Positions 16,913 to 26,116 are shown, counted from the stretch's first letter. The stretch: 64,000 nt of DNA from Palsa-739 sp036512155 (GCA_036512155.1 DATCBD010000085.1:78842-142841), one strand, 5' to 3'. Program-made: numbers and translations. The notes: generated from the letters alone by a model not told the origin.

Positions 16913-17299
16913 ATGACCAGTATTGAAGTCCCATACTCAATTGCCGCAGCCCTTCCGACGTTGTCGGTGATGGACATCACGAACGACGTCTCCCAGTCGG
17001 TGGCGAGCGCCGATTGCCGCGCCGGCATCGCGTATGTCCACCCGCTGCACTCGCTCACGATCGTGCGCGTGCAGGAGCGGGAGACGGGCTTCTTCGAGGA
17101 CCTCGAGGTGCTGCTGGAGCGGATCGTCCCCAGCGGCAACCCGAACCGCGAGCGGATGGTCGCGTCGCTGCTCTCGCCGAGGAGCGAGCAGGTCCCCTTC
17201 GCCGACGGCGCACTCTGCTTGGGCCGGTTCCAGCGGATCATGCTCTTCTCGCTCGATGCAGAGCATCGCAGCGAGTGGTCATTGACCTTGCTGGGCTAG
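16913..17299 (+). CDS. YjbQ/UPF0047-family protein
   Basis: This 128-residue single-domain protein resembles the YjbQ (UPF0047) family, some members of which have weak thiamine-phosphate synthase activity; the physiological role is unsettled. The match is in the order of HPLHSLTIVRVQE, FFEDLEVLLERIVP, SLLSPRSEQVPFADGALCLG and RFQRIMLFSLD. The usual HxEGNxDAH segment is replaced by NPNRERMVAS, so conserved polar residues are missing and activity is doubtful. It starts four bases after the ispH stop and may be the last gene of the operon. Confidence 0.7.
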   Translation: MTSIEVPYSIAAALPTLSVMDITNDVSQSVASADCRAGIAYVHPLHSLTIVRVQERETGFFEDLEVLLERIVPSGNPNRERMVASLLSPRSEQVPFADGALCLGRFQRIMLFSLDAEHRSEWSLTLLG

Positions 17300-17316
17300 T
17301 GCCGTAGAAGTACCCC

Positions 17317-18873
17317 GTGCCTTCGGGCCACGAGCAGGCGTGGGCGGATGCGCTCGCGGAGGAGCACCTCCATCAGCGCGAGCTTTTGGCGACGTTGCGC
17401 GGCGAGCTGGGGACGTTCGCGCGCGAGTGCGCCGCCGCTCTCACCGCGCTCGACGCGTACGTCGGTCTCGCCGGCGTCGCCGAGATCCTGAGCACCGCAC
17501 AGACGACGGCAACGCATGCGCGCCTCGCGCTCGACGTGAGTCGCAGGCTTCAGGGCGGCGAGGATCCGGAGCTCGTCGACCTGTACACGGCGGTCGCGGG
17601 CAACGAGGACGTGCCGCCCAGGCTCGTCCGTCACGCGAGCGACCTGATCGCATCCGGCCCGAAGCGCACCGACCGGCAGCTGCTCGAGGCGGTCGTCACG
17701 GCATCCGGTGCGCGCGCGCAGCTCGAACAGCTCGTCGGGCCTGCGCCTGCCGCGGCGCTCGCCGCGATGCAGCCGCTCGTCCGCTGGATCCGGGCCGACG
17801 ATCGCCGCGCGCTGCTCAAGTCGGCAGGCGGCGACCTCGCTCAGGTGCTGAGCGCGACCGCCGAGCTCGGCGCGGGGGCGGAGTCTGTCGCCGCCGGCGA
17901 TGCCGCGGCGCTCGGCCAGTCGCTGCGCGATGCCGTCGACCACGTCGAGGGTGCGGCGAAGTCAGTGCGGGAGGGGAAGCTCGAAAGCGTCCTCCCGGAG
18001 GCGCGCGCGAAGCTCCAGGCCGACCTCGATGCACTGCAGGCCGTCCACGAGAACGCGCACGAGGCGCCGGCGGAGTGGCGGGCGGCCCGCAAGGTCGAGC
18101 ACACGGAGTTGACACAGGAGGTGCACGAGAAGCTCGACAAGATCGAGCGGATCCGCGGGATCCTGTTCCGGCTGCTGCCGAACCTCCAGGCAGTCACCCG
18201 TGCGCTGGGCGTCGTACAGAAGTTGCACGCACTCGAAGGCCGGCTCGACCCGGCGCCGGCCGCGGGCGTCGCCGCCGCCCAGGCATCGCTCATCCTCGAC
18301 GCAGGCGGCCTCTGGGATGGCGTCCTTCCAGGGCCGCTTCCCGCGCCGCGCATCCGCCGCGTGTCGAAGCGCACGCGCTGGGTCGCTGTCGCCGCGGCCG
18401 TCGTCATCGGTGTCATCGTCGGGATCGCCATCGCCGGCGGGGGCTCGAACAAGCCGAAGCCCGTCGTCATCGAGACGAGCACGGCCGCCACGCCGCCGAC
18501 GACGACCGCCGCCGCGCCGACAGTCGGGCCCAAGCCCAGCCTCCTGCCGGTCAAGGCGGTCTTCGATCCCAACCAGCGCGCGACCTTCTACACCATCGGA
18601 GTCGAGCAGGGCGGCGAGTCCGTCCTCTCGTACCGCTGGACGCTGACGACGCCGCCGGGCAACCCGACCTGCAACAAGTTCGCGCCCATACCGGGCAAGC
18701 CGAACGAGGCTGTCTGGCATCACGCCCCCACGGACGGCTGCACGCACAACGGCATCCAGCACGACGGAACCGTGCACGTCGCCGTTCTGACCGCCCACTG
18801 GTCGTGCAAAGAGTCGTTTTTCGGGACACTCACCCGCACCGGCACACCCAACGCACAATGTCTGCGCCATTAG
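17317..18873 (+). CDS. Uncharacterised single-span protein with coiled-coil cytoplasmic region
   Basis: I do not recognise this gene. The 518-residue protein has a helical, Glu/Lys/Ala-rich cytoplasmic part of about 340 residues, with likely coiled coil around residues 205-300. One membrane helix lies near residues 353-372 (VAVAAAVVIGVIVGIAIAG). A Thr/Pro/Ala-rich linker follows, then an extracytoplasmic domain of about 120 residues with three or four cysteines that could form disulfides. The layout resembles sensors or envelope-tethering proteins, but no known domain is evident. The GTG at 17317 follows the YjbQ gene by 17 bases without a clear ribosome site. Confidence 0.65.
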   Translation: MPSGHEQAWADALAEEHLHQRELLATLRGELGTFARECAAALTALDAYVGLAGVAEILSTAQTTATHARLALDVSRRLQGGEDPELVDLYTAVAGNEDVPPRLVRHASDLIASGPKRTDRQLLEAVVTASGARAQLEQLVGPAPAAALAAMQPLVRWIRADDRRALLKSAGGDLAQVLSATAELGAGAESVAAGDAAALGQSLRDAVDHVEGAAKSVREGKLESVLPEARAKLQADLDALQAVHENAHEAPAEWRAARKVEHTELTQEVHEKLDKIERIRGILFRLLPNLQAVTRALGVVQKLHALEGRLDPAPAAGVAAAQASLILDAGGLWDGVLPGPLPAPRIRRVSKRTRWVAVAAAVVIGVIVGIAIAGGGSNKPKPVVIETSTAATPPTTTAAAPTVGPKPSLLPVKAVFDPNQRATFYTIGVEQGGESVLSYRWTLTTPPGNPTCNKFAPIPGKPNEAVWHHAPTDGCTHNGIQHDGTVHVAVLTAHWSCKESFFGTLTRTGTPNAQCLRH

Positions 18874-18886
18874 GCAGACTTCCGAT

Positions 18887-19480
18887 ATGAACCGGCAGCG
18901 GTGGCTCTCCCGGGTCGCGCTCGTCTTGCTCGCGCTCGTCGCGGAGCTCCTGGGCCGTAGCCTCGCGCACCGCCTCGACGTCGGGCGGCACGTCGGGCCG
19001 ATGAGCTACAGGCACACCCACTATTACCCGTTCCTCCTTGCCGGGGTGAAGATCGGCGTTGCGCTCATGCTCGCTCGCGTGGCGTGGAGGTTCGCGAAGG
19101 CGCGCCGTTTCGCGTCGGCGCTCGGCCGGCCGCGTATGCGCGTCGAGCTCTCCGCGCGCCTGTGGCTCGCATCATTCCTCGCCACCTCGGCGATCTACCT
19201 CACGCAGATGGATGCTGAGGGCAGCACGCATTGGTTCGCACCGTGGCTGCATACGTCGGCGCTGCCCGTCTTCGCTGTGCTCTCGGTTCTCGTGGCGATG
19301 CTCCACCGCAGCGTCGAGCTGTGGCTGCACGACTACGAAGAGCTCGCCGCCCATGCCGTCGCGTGCATGCGCAAGCTCGTCGTCGACGCGGCCGCACCGG
19401 TCGACTCGCATGTCGCCGTCGCCCCACGGCGGCTGTTCGGCCTCGCGTTCGAGTCGCGGCCGCCTCCTCTGTTCGCCTAA
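18887..19480 (+). CDS. Uncharacterised multi-span membrane protein
   Basis: I do not recognise this 197-residue protein. It has about four membrane helices (roughly residues 8-28, 48-68, 92-110 and 122-145), several His residues near the membrane (RHTHYYPF, STHWFAPWLH), and a short cytoplasmic tail. It begins 13 bases after the preceding gene and is followed by two more small membrane proteins and a CopC-CopD fusion. A role in metal or respiratory chemistry is therefore possible but unproven. ATG 18887 is the only reasonable start. Confidence 0.65.
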   Translation: MNRQRWLSRVALVLLALVAELLGRSLAHRLDVGRHVGPMSYRHTHYYPFLLAGVKIGVALMLARVAWRFAKARRFASALGRPRMRVELSARLWLASFLATSAIYLTQMDAEGSTHWFAPWLHTSALPVFAVLSVLVAMLHRSVELWLHDYEELAAHAVACMRKLVVDAAAPVDSHVAVAPRRLFGLAFESRPPPLFA

Positions 19481-19509
19481 CCGCGAACTTTCGACAGAGG
19501 AGGAGTGCC

Positions 19510-19800
19510 ATGAGCGCGGATATCGCGCACGAACTGCACGGCGACAGGGAGAAACGGGCCGCGACCGCGACCACGTCGGCGCGCGTACGCGTCGTGCTCG
19601 CGCTAGGCCCTGCGACCGCGGCGGCCGGAGTGGTGTGGGCGTTCGTACAGCCGTGGCGCCTGACGCTGCTGGACCCGCACGGGCAAGGCTTCTGGTGGCT
19701 CGTCGCCGAACCGCCGCTCTACCTCGTGCTCGTCGGCGTCCTCTTCCGGGTGCTCATCGCACGAGCGCTCGTCCAGGACCTGGAGGACGCGGGGCGATGA
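19510..19800 (+). CDS. Small two-span membrane protein
   Basis: This 96-residue protein is unrecognised. It has a charged N-terminal segment and two membrane helices (roughly residues 28-48 and 63-86). The ATG at 19510 is preceded by a purine-rich GAGGAGGAG, a strong ribosome site, which settles the start over longer upstream readings of the frame. It overlaps the next membrane-protein gene by ATGA, so the two products may form a complex. Confidence 0.65.
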   Translation: MSADIAHELHGDREKRAATATTSARVRVVLALGPATAAAGVVWAFVQPWRLTLLDPHGQGFWWLVAEPPLYLVLVGVLFRVLIARALVQDLEDAGR

Positions 19801-20396
19801 TCGTCGCCGGCATCGAGCCCAGGGCGGAGATGGTGCACTGGTGGTTTGCCACCGCCATCCTCGTCCTCGGCCTGCTGTTCCTCGCCGAGACGGTCGTCGG
19901 GCCGGAGGTCTGGGCGCGCCGGCCGTGGCGCCGCTACCTGTGGCCGGGGACGATGTTCCTCATCGGCCTGCTCCTGTGGCCGGTGATGGCGCTGTACACG
20001 AACTCGATGATCCACATGGTCGCGCACGGGTCGTGGGCGCAGGTACTCATGCTCAGCGGCGGCGCTGAGCTCGGTGTCGTGCGCGGGAAGCTGCACTCGC
20101 AGTACTGGCGGCTCACGTCGGCGGGGGCGCTGCTCGTCTCCGGGACGGCGTTCCTCGTCCACGAGCAGAACGGCTGGTTCTTCGCCCGGGCGGCGTTCCT
20201 CCACCACGCACTCGGCTGGACGCTGATCGTGGCCGCCGTCTTCCCGCTCGTGCAGGCGATCCGGCCGCGCTCGACCGTTGCCGCGTCCGGGTTCGCCATG
20301 ACGTTCCTCGTCGTCGCGGTGCTCCTGTACTGCGATCGCGACTCCGCCGCCATCCTCGGCCACTTCTCGCAGTTCGCGGGAGTGCCTCACCGATGA
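19797..20396 (+). CDS. Uncharacterised His-containing polytopic membrane protein
   Basis: This 199-residue protein has five or six predicted membrane helices with several intramembrane His residues (MVHWWFATAIL, SMIHMVAHGSW, FLHHALGW). That pattern is seen in copper- or haem-associated membrane proteins, but no family is recognised. It overlaps the small protein upstream (ATGA) and the CopC-CopD fusion downstream (ATGA), so all three are translationally coupled. The coupling suggests a joint role with copper handling; this is inference from context only. Confidence 0.65.
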   Translation: MIVAGIEPRAEMVHWWFATAILVLGLLFLAETVVGPEVWARRPWRRYLWPGTMFLIGLLLWPVMALYTNSMIHMVAHGSWAQVLMLSGGAELGVVRGKLHSQYWRLTSAGALLVSGTAFLVHEQNGWFFARAAFLHHALGWTLIVAAVFPLVQAIRPRSTVAASGFAMTFLVVAVLLYCDRDSAAILGHFSQFAGVPHR

Positions 20397-21697
20397 AGCG
20401 TGCGCTGCTCGTCGTGACGTTCGTCGCGATCGTGGCGCCTGCGTCGGCGTTCGCGCACGCGTCGCTCCAGAAGGAATCGCCCAGCTTCAAGCAACGGCTT
20501 GCAGTGTCGCCGCGGCAGGTCGTGCTCCAGTTCGACCAGAGCGTCGACGCACTGCCGAAGGCGATCCAGGTGTTCACGCTGAAAGGCAAGAACATCGCCG
20601 GAACGCCGCGCGCGATCCCAGGGCAGCGCGAGATCGTCGCGTCGCTCCCACGCCTGCCGAAGGGCCCGTACACGGTGCGCTGGCAGGCGCTCTCGAACGA
20701 CGGCCACATCGTCACGGGCGTGTACACGTTCGGCGTCCGCGTGGCGGCGCCGCCGGTGACGGACGCCGTCGGCGCGCAAGGCCCGACGCGAACCGAGGAC
20801 ATCGTGCGCTGGCTCTACTTCGTCGGGCTCGCACTCGCGGTCGGCGGCATCGGCTTCCGGCTGCTGATCGTTCGCGGCCCGCTGTCGGCGCGCGCACAGC
20901 GGCGGTTCTTCTGGGTGGCGGGCATCGGGATCGTCACTGTCCTCGAGACCGGCATCACCTCCTTCCTCCTGCGTGGCGAGGATTTCCTGCAGCTGCCGTT
21001 CTCGCGCTTCCTCTACGGCGACCTCTCACCGCTCGCGAGCGGCACCCGCTTCGGGCAGACGTTCGTGATCATGGAGCTCGGGTTCGCGCTCGTCGCCGCG
21101 CTCATCTACCTCGCGTGGCTGACCGACCGGAACCCGCTCCTGTGGGTCGCATTCGGGCTCGGGCTCGTCTTCATCTCGGGGCTCTCGCTCTCAGGCCACT
21201 CTGCCGCCGACGCGGGGCACTCGTGGCTCTCGGAGCTCGCCGACTGGGTGCACCTCTCCGCCGCGACGCTGTGGGTCGGCGGCCTCGTGCAGCTCGCCAT
21301 CGTCGTCTGGCCGACGTCGCCCGAGCTCCGCGCGACCGCGTTCCGTCGCTTCTCCCGGCTCGCCACGGTGCTCGTCGCGCTGCTGCTCGTCGCAGGGACG
21401 TATCTCAGCATCCTGCGGCTCCCGCACGTGCACGACCTGTGGACGACGGGGTACGGCCACGTGCTTCTTGTCAAGCTCGGGCTCGTCTCGCTTGCGCTCA
21501 CGTGGGGCGCCGCGCATCACTTCATCGCCGTGCCGCGCATCGAGCGCCCCGGTGTGACGGGCACGCTCGCGCGGACGCTCGTCGGCGAGAGCGCGGTCGC
21601 GATGGCCGTGCTCCTCGCCGCCGCGATCCTCACCGACTCGAAGCCGCCGCCTCAGCCGCTGCCGAAGGCGCCGGTCGCGGCCGTGTCGCAGCGTTGA
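20393..21697 (+). CDS. CopC-CopD fusion, copper resistance/import protein
   Basis: This 434-residue protein has a signal peptide ending FAHA, a periplasmic CopC domain and a membrane CopD domain with about eight helices, like YcnJ. The CopC Cu(II) site is intact: the mature N-terminal His (H22) and the DxH pair D103/H105 in SNDGHIVTG. The CopD part contains ADWVHLSAATLWVGG and GYGHVLLVKLG, which carry membrane His residues. Such proteins bind extracytoplasmic copper and are thought to move it across the membrane. Upstream genes overlap it by four bases, and a TTG-initiated gene overlaps its end. Confidence 0.92.
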   Translation: MKRALLVVTFVAIVAPASAFAHASLQKESPSFKQRLAVSPRQVVLQFDQSVDALPKAIQVFTLKGKNIAGTPRAIPGQREIVASLPRLPKGPYTVRWQALSNDGHIVTGVYTFGVRVAAPPVTDAVGAQGPTRTEDIVRWLYFVGLALAVGGIGFRLLIVRGPLSARAQRRFFWVAGIGIVTVLETGITSFLLRGEDFLQLPFSRFLYGDLSPLASGTRFGQTFVIMELGFALVAALIYLAWLTDRNPLLWVAFGLGLVFISGLSLSGHSAADAGHSWLSELADWVHLSAATLWVGGLVQLAIVVWPTSPELRATAFRRFSRLATVLVALLLVAGTYLSILRLPHVHDLWTTGYGHVLLVKLGLVSLALTWGAAHHFIAVPRIERPGVTGTLARTLVGESAVAMAVLLAAAILTDSKPPPQPLPKAPVAAVSQR

Positions 21698-22998
21698 CGG
21701 GGCTCACGCGGGCGGAGTTCCTCGCCCGCAGCGCCGCCTTCGCGCTCGCACCTTCGGTTCAGGTGCCGCCGCGCTTCATCTCGCGGCCGGACCTCGATCC
21801 GCCGCCGGTGACGATCCTGCACGCCGCGTCGGGGACGGCTCCGGGTCTGCTGTTCCTTGCGCCGTCGTCGGGACCGGGCCAGCGCGGCCCTCTCATCCTC
21901 GACGACGCGGGCCGGCCGGTGTGGTGCAGCGCCGCGGGACTTCCCGCGATGAACTTCCGCGCACAGACGCTGCACGGCGAGCCCGTGCTCACGTGGTGGC
22001 AGGCGCTACCGGGCGGCCTCGGTCACGGTGTACACGTCGTCGCCGACGCGTCCTATCGCGAGATCGCGCGCTTCCCGGCCGGGCACGGCCGGCCGTCCGA
22101 CCTGCACGAGCTGCTGCTCACCGATCGAGGCACAGCGCTCGTGACGAGCTTCGAGATCCGGCATCGCGGCGCGCGCGGGCTGACGATGGGCGGCGTCGTG
22201 CAGGAGCTCGAGGTACCGAGTGCGCGGGTGCTCTTCGAGTGGCGCAGCCTCGACCACGTTCCTGTCGGCGAGTCGCACGCGCCCGTCGGCTATCCGTGGG
22301 ACTACTTCCATGTCAACTCCGTCGACGTCGATGCGGACGGGAACCTCATCGTCTCGGCGCGCAACACGTGGGCGGTGTACAAGGTGCACCGGCGCACGGG
22401 AGCGGTGCTGTGGCGGCTCGGCGGCAAGCGGAGCGACTTCGCGCTCGGCCCCGGTGCACGCTTCGCATTGCAGCACGACGCGCGCAGCCACGAGGGCGGG
22501 CGCGTCCTCTCGATCTTCGACAACGGCGTGTCGCGCTCGCGCGGGATCGTCCTCGGCCTGGACACGAAGCGCATGCGCGCATCACTCCGGCACGAGTACG
22601 TTCACCGACCCGCGCTGCACGCACACAAGCTCGGCAGCGTGCAGCTGCTCGGGAACGGCGACGTCCTCGTCGGCTGGGGCACCAATCCGCACTTCACGGA
22701 GTTCGCGGAAAGCGGCCCTGTGAAGCTCGACGCGACGCTGCCGCACGGCGGCGAGAACTACCGCACGCTCCGCTTCCCGTGGCGAGGGCGTCCACGCGAC
22801 CAGCCGGTCGCAGTCCGGCGCGGGTCGAACGTCTACGCGAGCTGGAACGGCGCCACGGACGTCGCCGCCTGGAAGATCGAGCCGGCCGGCCCCACCGTCG
22901 CTACCACCGGCTTCGAGACCGCGCTGCCTCTGCGGGCGGGGACGGTCGTCGCGCTCGACGCTCGCGGGCGGGCTCTCGGGAGATACCGTCTCCCGTGA
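21694..22998 (+). CDS. Arylsulfotransferase (ASST)-like secreted protein
   Basis: This 434-residue beta-propeller-type protein resembles arylsulfotransferase-family proteins. Typical segments are HVNSVDVDADGNLIVSARNTWAVYKVHRRTGAVLWRLGG-like (about residues 208-245) and LQHDARSHEGGRVLSIFDNG. The most plausible start is TTG 21694, giving a four-base TTGA overlap with the CopC-CopD gene and an N-terminus TRAEFLARSAAFAL that looks like a Tat-type or hydrophobic export signal lacking a twin Arg. Function is unproven; actinobacterial members have no known substrate. Confidence 0.75.
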   Translation: MTGLTRAEFLARSAAFALAPSVQVPPRFISRPDLDPPPVTILHAASGTAPGLLFLAPSSGPGQRGPLILDDAGRPVWCSAAGLPAMNFRAQTLHGEPVLTWWQALPGGLGHGVHVVADASYREIARFPAGHGRPSDLHELLLTDRGTALVTSFEIRHRGARGLTMGGVVQELEVPSARVLFEWRSLDHVPVGESHAPVGYPWDYFHVNSVDVDADGNLIVSARNTWAVYKVHRRTGAVLWRLGGKRSDFALGPGARFALQHDARSHEGGRVLSIFDNGVSRSRGIVLGLDTKRMRASLRHEYVHRPALHAHKLGSVQLLGNGDVLVGWGTNPHFTEFAESGPVKLDATLPHGGENYRTLRFPWRGRPRDQPVAVRRGSNVYASWNGATDVAAWKIEPAGPTVATTGFETALPLRAGTVVALDARGRALGRYRLP

Positions 22999-23861
22999 TG
23001 CTCGTGCTCACCCGTGCGGAGGTCGAGGAGCTGCTCGATCTCGACGCGCTCCCGGACGCGCTCGCCCGCGCACACGTGGATCTCTCGTCGGGAGCGGCGT
23101 CGATGCCGGCGCGCATTGCCGCCTTCGCCGGCGACGCCGGGCTGCTCGGCGCAATGCCCGCCTATCTGCCGTCGGCGGGGCTCGGCTGCAAGCTCGTCAG
23201 CCTCTTCCCGGGAAACGTCGACCGGCCGACTCACCAGGCGGAGATCGTCATCTTCGACCCGGAGAACGGAACGCCCGTTGCCGTCATGGACGGGACGTAC
23301 ATCACGGCGATGCGCACGGCGGCCGCGGCTGCGCTCTCAGCGCGCGTGCTCGCCCGGCCGGATGCCCGCGTGCTCGCGATCCTCGGCACCGGCGTGCAGT
23401 CGCGTGCGGCGCAGGAGATGTTTCCGCGCGTGCACGACTTCACCGAGGTTCGCGTAGCCGGCCGCGGCGAATACGAGGATGCCGTCCGCGGCGCGGACGT
23501 TGTTCACGCCGCGACGCACTCGCCCGAGCCGGTGGTGCTGCTCGACTGGGTGAGCCCGGGAGCGCACGTGAGCTCGGTCGGCTACAACGCGCCCGGGTCG
23601 GAGCTCGATCCCGCGCTCGTCGCTGCCGCGACGGTCTTCATCGAGTACCGCGACTCGTCGTTCGCGCCGCCGCCGAGCGGTGCGCCCGAGCTCGCCGGCA
23701 TCGATCCCGCGTCGGTGGCGGAGCTCGGAGAGGTCGTCGCCGGCACGCGGCCCGGCCGGACGAGCGCCGAGGAGATCACGTTGTACAAGTCGGTCGGCGT
23801 CGCCGTGCAGGATCTCGCCGCCGCGGCGCTCGTGCTCGCGGCCGCGGAGGCGCGCACGTGA
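22998..23861 (+). CDS. Ornithine cyclodeaminase/mu-crystallin-family protein
   Basis: This 287-residue NAD(P)-binding protein belongs to the ornithine cyclodeaminase/mu-crystallin family, which includes deaminating cyclases, alanine dehydrogenases and ketimine reductases. The family motif GTYITAMRTAAAAALSARVL precedes the Rossmann motif ILGTGVQSRAA (about residues 131-141). GADVVHAATHSPEPVV and PGAHVSSVGYN follow in the standard order. The protein is somewhat short because the Rossmann insert is abbreviated. The ATG at 22998 overlaps the preceding stop by one base (TGATG). The substrate is not predictable from sequence. Confidence 0.85.
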   Translation: MLVLTRAEVEELLDLDALPDALARAHVDLSSGAASMPARIAAFAGDAGLLGAMPAYLPSAGLGCKLVSLFPGNVDRPTHQAEIVIFDPENGTPVAVMDGTYITAMRTAAAAALSARVLARPDARVLAILGTGVQSRAAQEMFPRVHDFTEVRVAGRGEYEDAVRGADVVHAATHSPEPVVLLDWVSPGAHVSSVGYNAPGSELDPALVAAATVFIEYRDSSFAPPPSGAPELAGIDPASVAELGEVVAGTRPGRTSAEEITLYKSVGVAVQDLAAAALVLAAAEART

Positions 23862-24928
23862 GCGATTTCTCTCCGGGCCTCGCGGGTGTCGTCGCGTTCG
23901 AGACGGAGATCGCCGAGCCCGACCGGGAGGGCGGGTCGCTCCGCTATCGCGGCGTCGACATCGAGGAGCTCGTCGGCACGGTGCCGTTCGAGAACGTCTG
24001 GGGCCTGTTGGTGGACGAGGCGCTCGAGCCGGGGCTTCCAGCCGCGTATTGCAAGCTCGAGGTGCGCACCGGTGGTCACATGTCCGACCTGCAGTCGATG
24101 CTCGCGATTCTCAGCGGCAGGTGGAAGCTCGGGCAGCTGATCGACATCGGCGACGAACAGGCGAAGGAGGACCTGCACCGCCTCTCCGCCGCTGCGCTCT
24201 CGATCGTCGCGCAGTCGGCGCGCGGCGCCGACCTGCCGCCCGTGCCGGAGGAGACGGTGCTCGCCGGCCGGACCGCCGCGGAGCGCTTCCTGCTCGCCTG
24301 GCGCGGCGGGGTGGACGAGAAGGCCGCGAAGGCGATCGACACGTACTGGATCTGCACCGCGGAGCACGGCCTGAACGCGTCCACGTTCACGGCGCGGACG
24401 GTCGCGTCCACCGGCGCGGATTGCGGTGCCGCGCTCTCGGCCGCTGTCGGCGCGCTCTCCGGGCCGCTGCACGGCGGCGCGCCCGCGCGCGTGTTGCCGA
24501 TGCTCGACGCGGTCGCCGCGAGCGGCGACGCGGAGAAGTGGGTGAACGACGCGCTCGCCCGCCATGAGCGGATCATGGGATTCGGGCACCGTGTCTATCG
24601 CGCCGAGGATCCGCGCTCACGCCTGCTGAAGCGCACCGCGAAGGAGCTCGGCTCGCCGCGCGTCGCGGTCGCCGAGGAGCTCGAGCAGGTCGCGCACGAG
24701 GCGATCGCGAAGAAGCACCCCGACCACTCGTGGACGAACGTCGAGTACTGGTCGGCGATCGTGCTCGACGTCGCGGACGTTCCGCCCAATCTCGCGCCGG
24801 CGATGTTCGCGTGCTCGCGCACGGCCGGCTGGTCCGCGCACGTGCTCGAGCAGAAGCGCCTCGGCGTGCTCATCCGCCCGAGCGCCCGGTATGTCGGCCC
24901 GGCTCCGCGGCCCCTGCAACAGGTGTGA
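23858..24928 (+). CDS. Citrate synthase (type II-like, citrate/methylcitrate)
   Basis: This 356-residue protein is a short-form citrate synthase condensing acetyl-CoA (or propionyl-CoA) with oxaloacetate. The catalytic His residues are in AEHGLN (about H170) and GFGHRVY (about H244). The LSGPLHGGAP block follows the first. The third catalytic residue region SAIVLDVADVPPNLAPAMFACSRTAGW is close to the family pattern. The GTG start overlaps the cyclodeaminase-like gene (GTGA) and its stop overlaps the next gene. Citrate and 2-methylcitrate synthases cannot be separated by sequence alone. Confidence 0.92.
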   Translation: MSDFSPGLAGVVAFETEIAEPDREGGSLRYRGVDIEELVGTVPFENVWGLLVDEALEPGLPAAYCKLEVRTGGHMSDLQSMLAILSGRWKLGQLIDIGDEQAKEDLHRLSAAALSIVAQSARGADLPPVPEETVLAGRTAAERFLLAWRGGVDEKAAKAIDTYWICTAEHGLNASTFTARTVASTGADCGAALSAAVGALSGPLHGGAPARVLPMLDAVAASGDAEKWVNDALARHERIMGFGHRVYRAEDPRSRLLKRTAKELGSPRVAVAEELEQVAHEAIAKKHPDHSWTNVEYWSAIVLDVADVPPNLAPAMFACSRTAGWSAHVLEQKRLGVLIRPSARYVGPAPRPLQQV

Positions 24929-26079
24929 TCCGCGCGGCCGATTATCGGGATCGTTTCCCGATCCTCGCCGACTGCATCTACCTCATCAACCACTCGCTCG
25001 CGGCGATGCCCGCGAGGGCGGAGGACAACCTCCTCGAGTACGCCCGCATGTGGCGCGAGCGCGGCATCCGCTCGTGGGGCGACGGCTGGTGGGACATGCC
25101 GATGACCGTCGGCGACCAGATCGGCCGCATCGTCGGCGGGCCGCGCGGCTCGGTGGTCATGCACCAGAACGTGACCGTCGCGGAGATGGTCGTCATCTCC
25201 TGCTTCCGCAACCCCGGAAAGCAGAACCGCGTCGTGTACGAGGAGGCGAACTTCCCGTCGGTGCGCTACCTGTACCAGGCGCAGCCGGAGCTCGAGGTCG
25301 TCGCCGTGGAGGACGACCGCGCCATCGTCGAAGCGATCGACGAGCGGACGCTGCTCGTGCCGATCAGCCACGTGCTGTTCAAGAACGGCGAGATCCAGGA
25401 CGTCGAGCCGATCATCCGGCGTGCGCACGAGGTCGGCGCGTACGTCGTGCTCGACGCGTATCAGTCCGCGGGAGTCGTTCCCTTCGACGTGACCGAGCTC
25501 GGCGTCGACTTCGCGACGGGCGGAAGCGTGAAGTGGCTGTGCGGCGGGCCAGGCGCCGGCTGGCTGTACGTCCGGCCCGACCTCGCCGAGCGGCTCGAGC
25601 CGACGTTCGTCGGCTGGCAGGGCCACGCGCGGCCGTTCGCCTTCGAGCCGGAGCTCGAGTACGCGGACGGCTCGGCACGGTTCCTCACCGGCACGCCGAA
25701 CGTGCCGGCGCTGTACGCCGCCACCGCCGGCTACGACGTCATCGAGGAGGTCGGCGTCGACCGCATCCGCGAGCGCTCGCTCGCGCTCACGTCCCTGCTC
25801 ATCGAGCTGCTCGACGAGGCCGGCCTCGAGGTGGCGAGCCCGCGGGCGCCGGAGCGGCGCGGCGGCACCGTGACCGTCCGGACGCCCGACCACGCCGCCG
25901 TCCACCGCGAGCTCGGAGAGCGGGGGATCATCTGCGACTTCCGGCCGGACGCGGGCGTGCGCCTCGGCCCGCACTTCTACAACACCGAGGACGAGCTCCG
26001 GCAGACGGTGGCGGAGCTGGCCGACATCGTCGAGAGCGGCGCCTACGCCCGCCACGCCGGAGCGGCCGCGCGCTTCTAA
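24925..26079 (+). CDS. Class V aminotransferase/kynureninase-like PLP enzyme
   Basis: This 384-residue PLP-dependent enzyme has the fold-type I arrangement. VLDAYQSAGVVPFDVTELGVDF supplies the Asp that contacts the pyridine nitrogen, and GGSVKWLCGGPGAGWLYV contains the Schiff-base Lys (about K203). This spacing and the GGPG segment resemble kynureninases. LINHSLAAMP near the N-terminus is also kynureninase-like (NSLG region). No other tryptophan-degradation genes are adjacent, so a different beta-cleaving or transaminating role is possible. The GTG overlaps the citrate synthase stop by four bases. Confidence 0.85.
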   Translation: MIRAADYRDRFPILADCIYLINHSLAAMPARAEDNLLEYARMWRERGIRSWGDGWWDMPMTVGDQIGRIVGGPRGSVVMHQNVTVAEMVVISCFRNPGKQNRVVYEEANFPSVRYLYQAQPELEVVAVEDDRAIVEAIDERTLLVPISHVLFKNGEIQDVEPIIRRAHEVGAYVVLDAYQSAGVVPFDVTELGVDFATGGSVKWLCGGPGAGWLYVRPDLAERLEPTFVGWQGHARPFAFEPELEYADGSARFLTGTPNVPALYAATAGYDVIEEVGVDRIRERSLALTSLLIELLDEAGLEVASPRAPERRGGTVTVRTPDHAAVHRELGERGIICDFRPDAGVRLGPHFYNTEDELRQTVAELADIVESGAYARHAGAAARF

Positions 26080-26116
26080 AGAAAGTTTCTCGCCCCGCCG
26101 ATGCTCTATCCACAGG

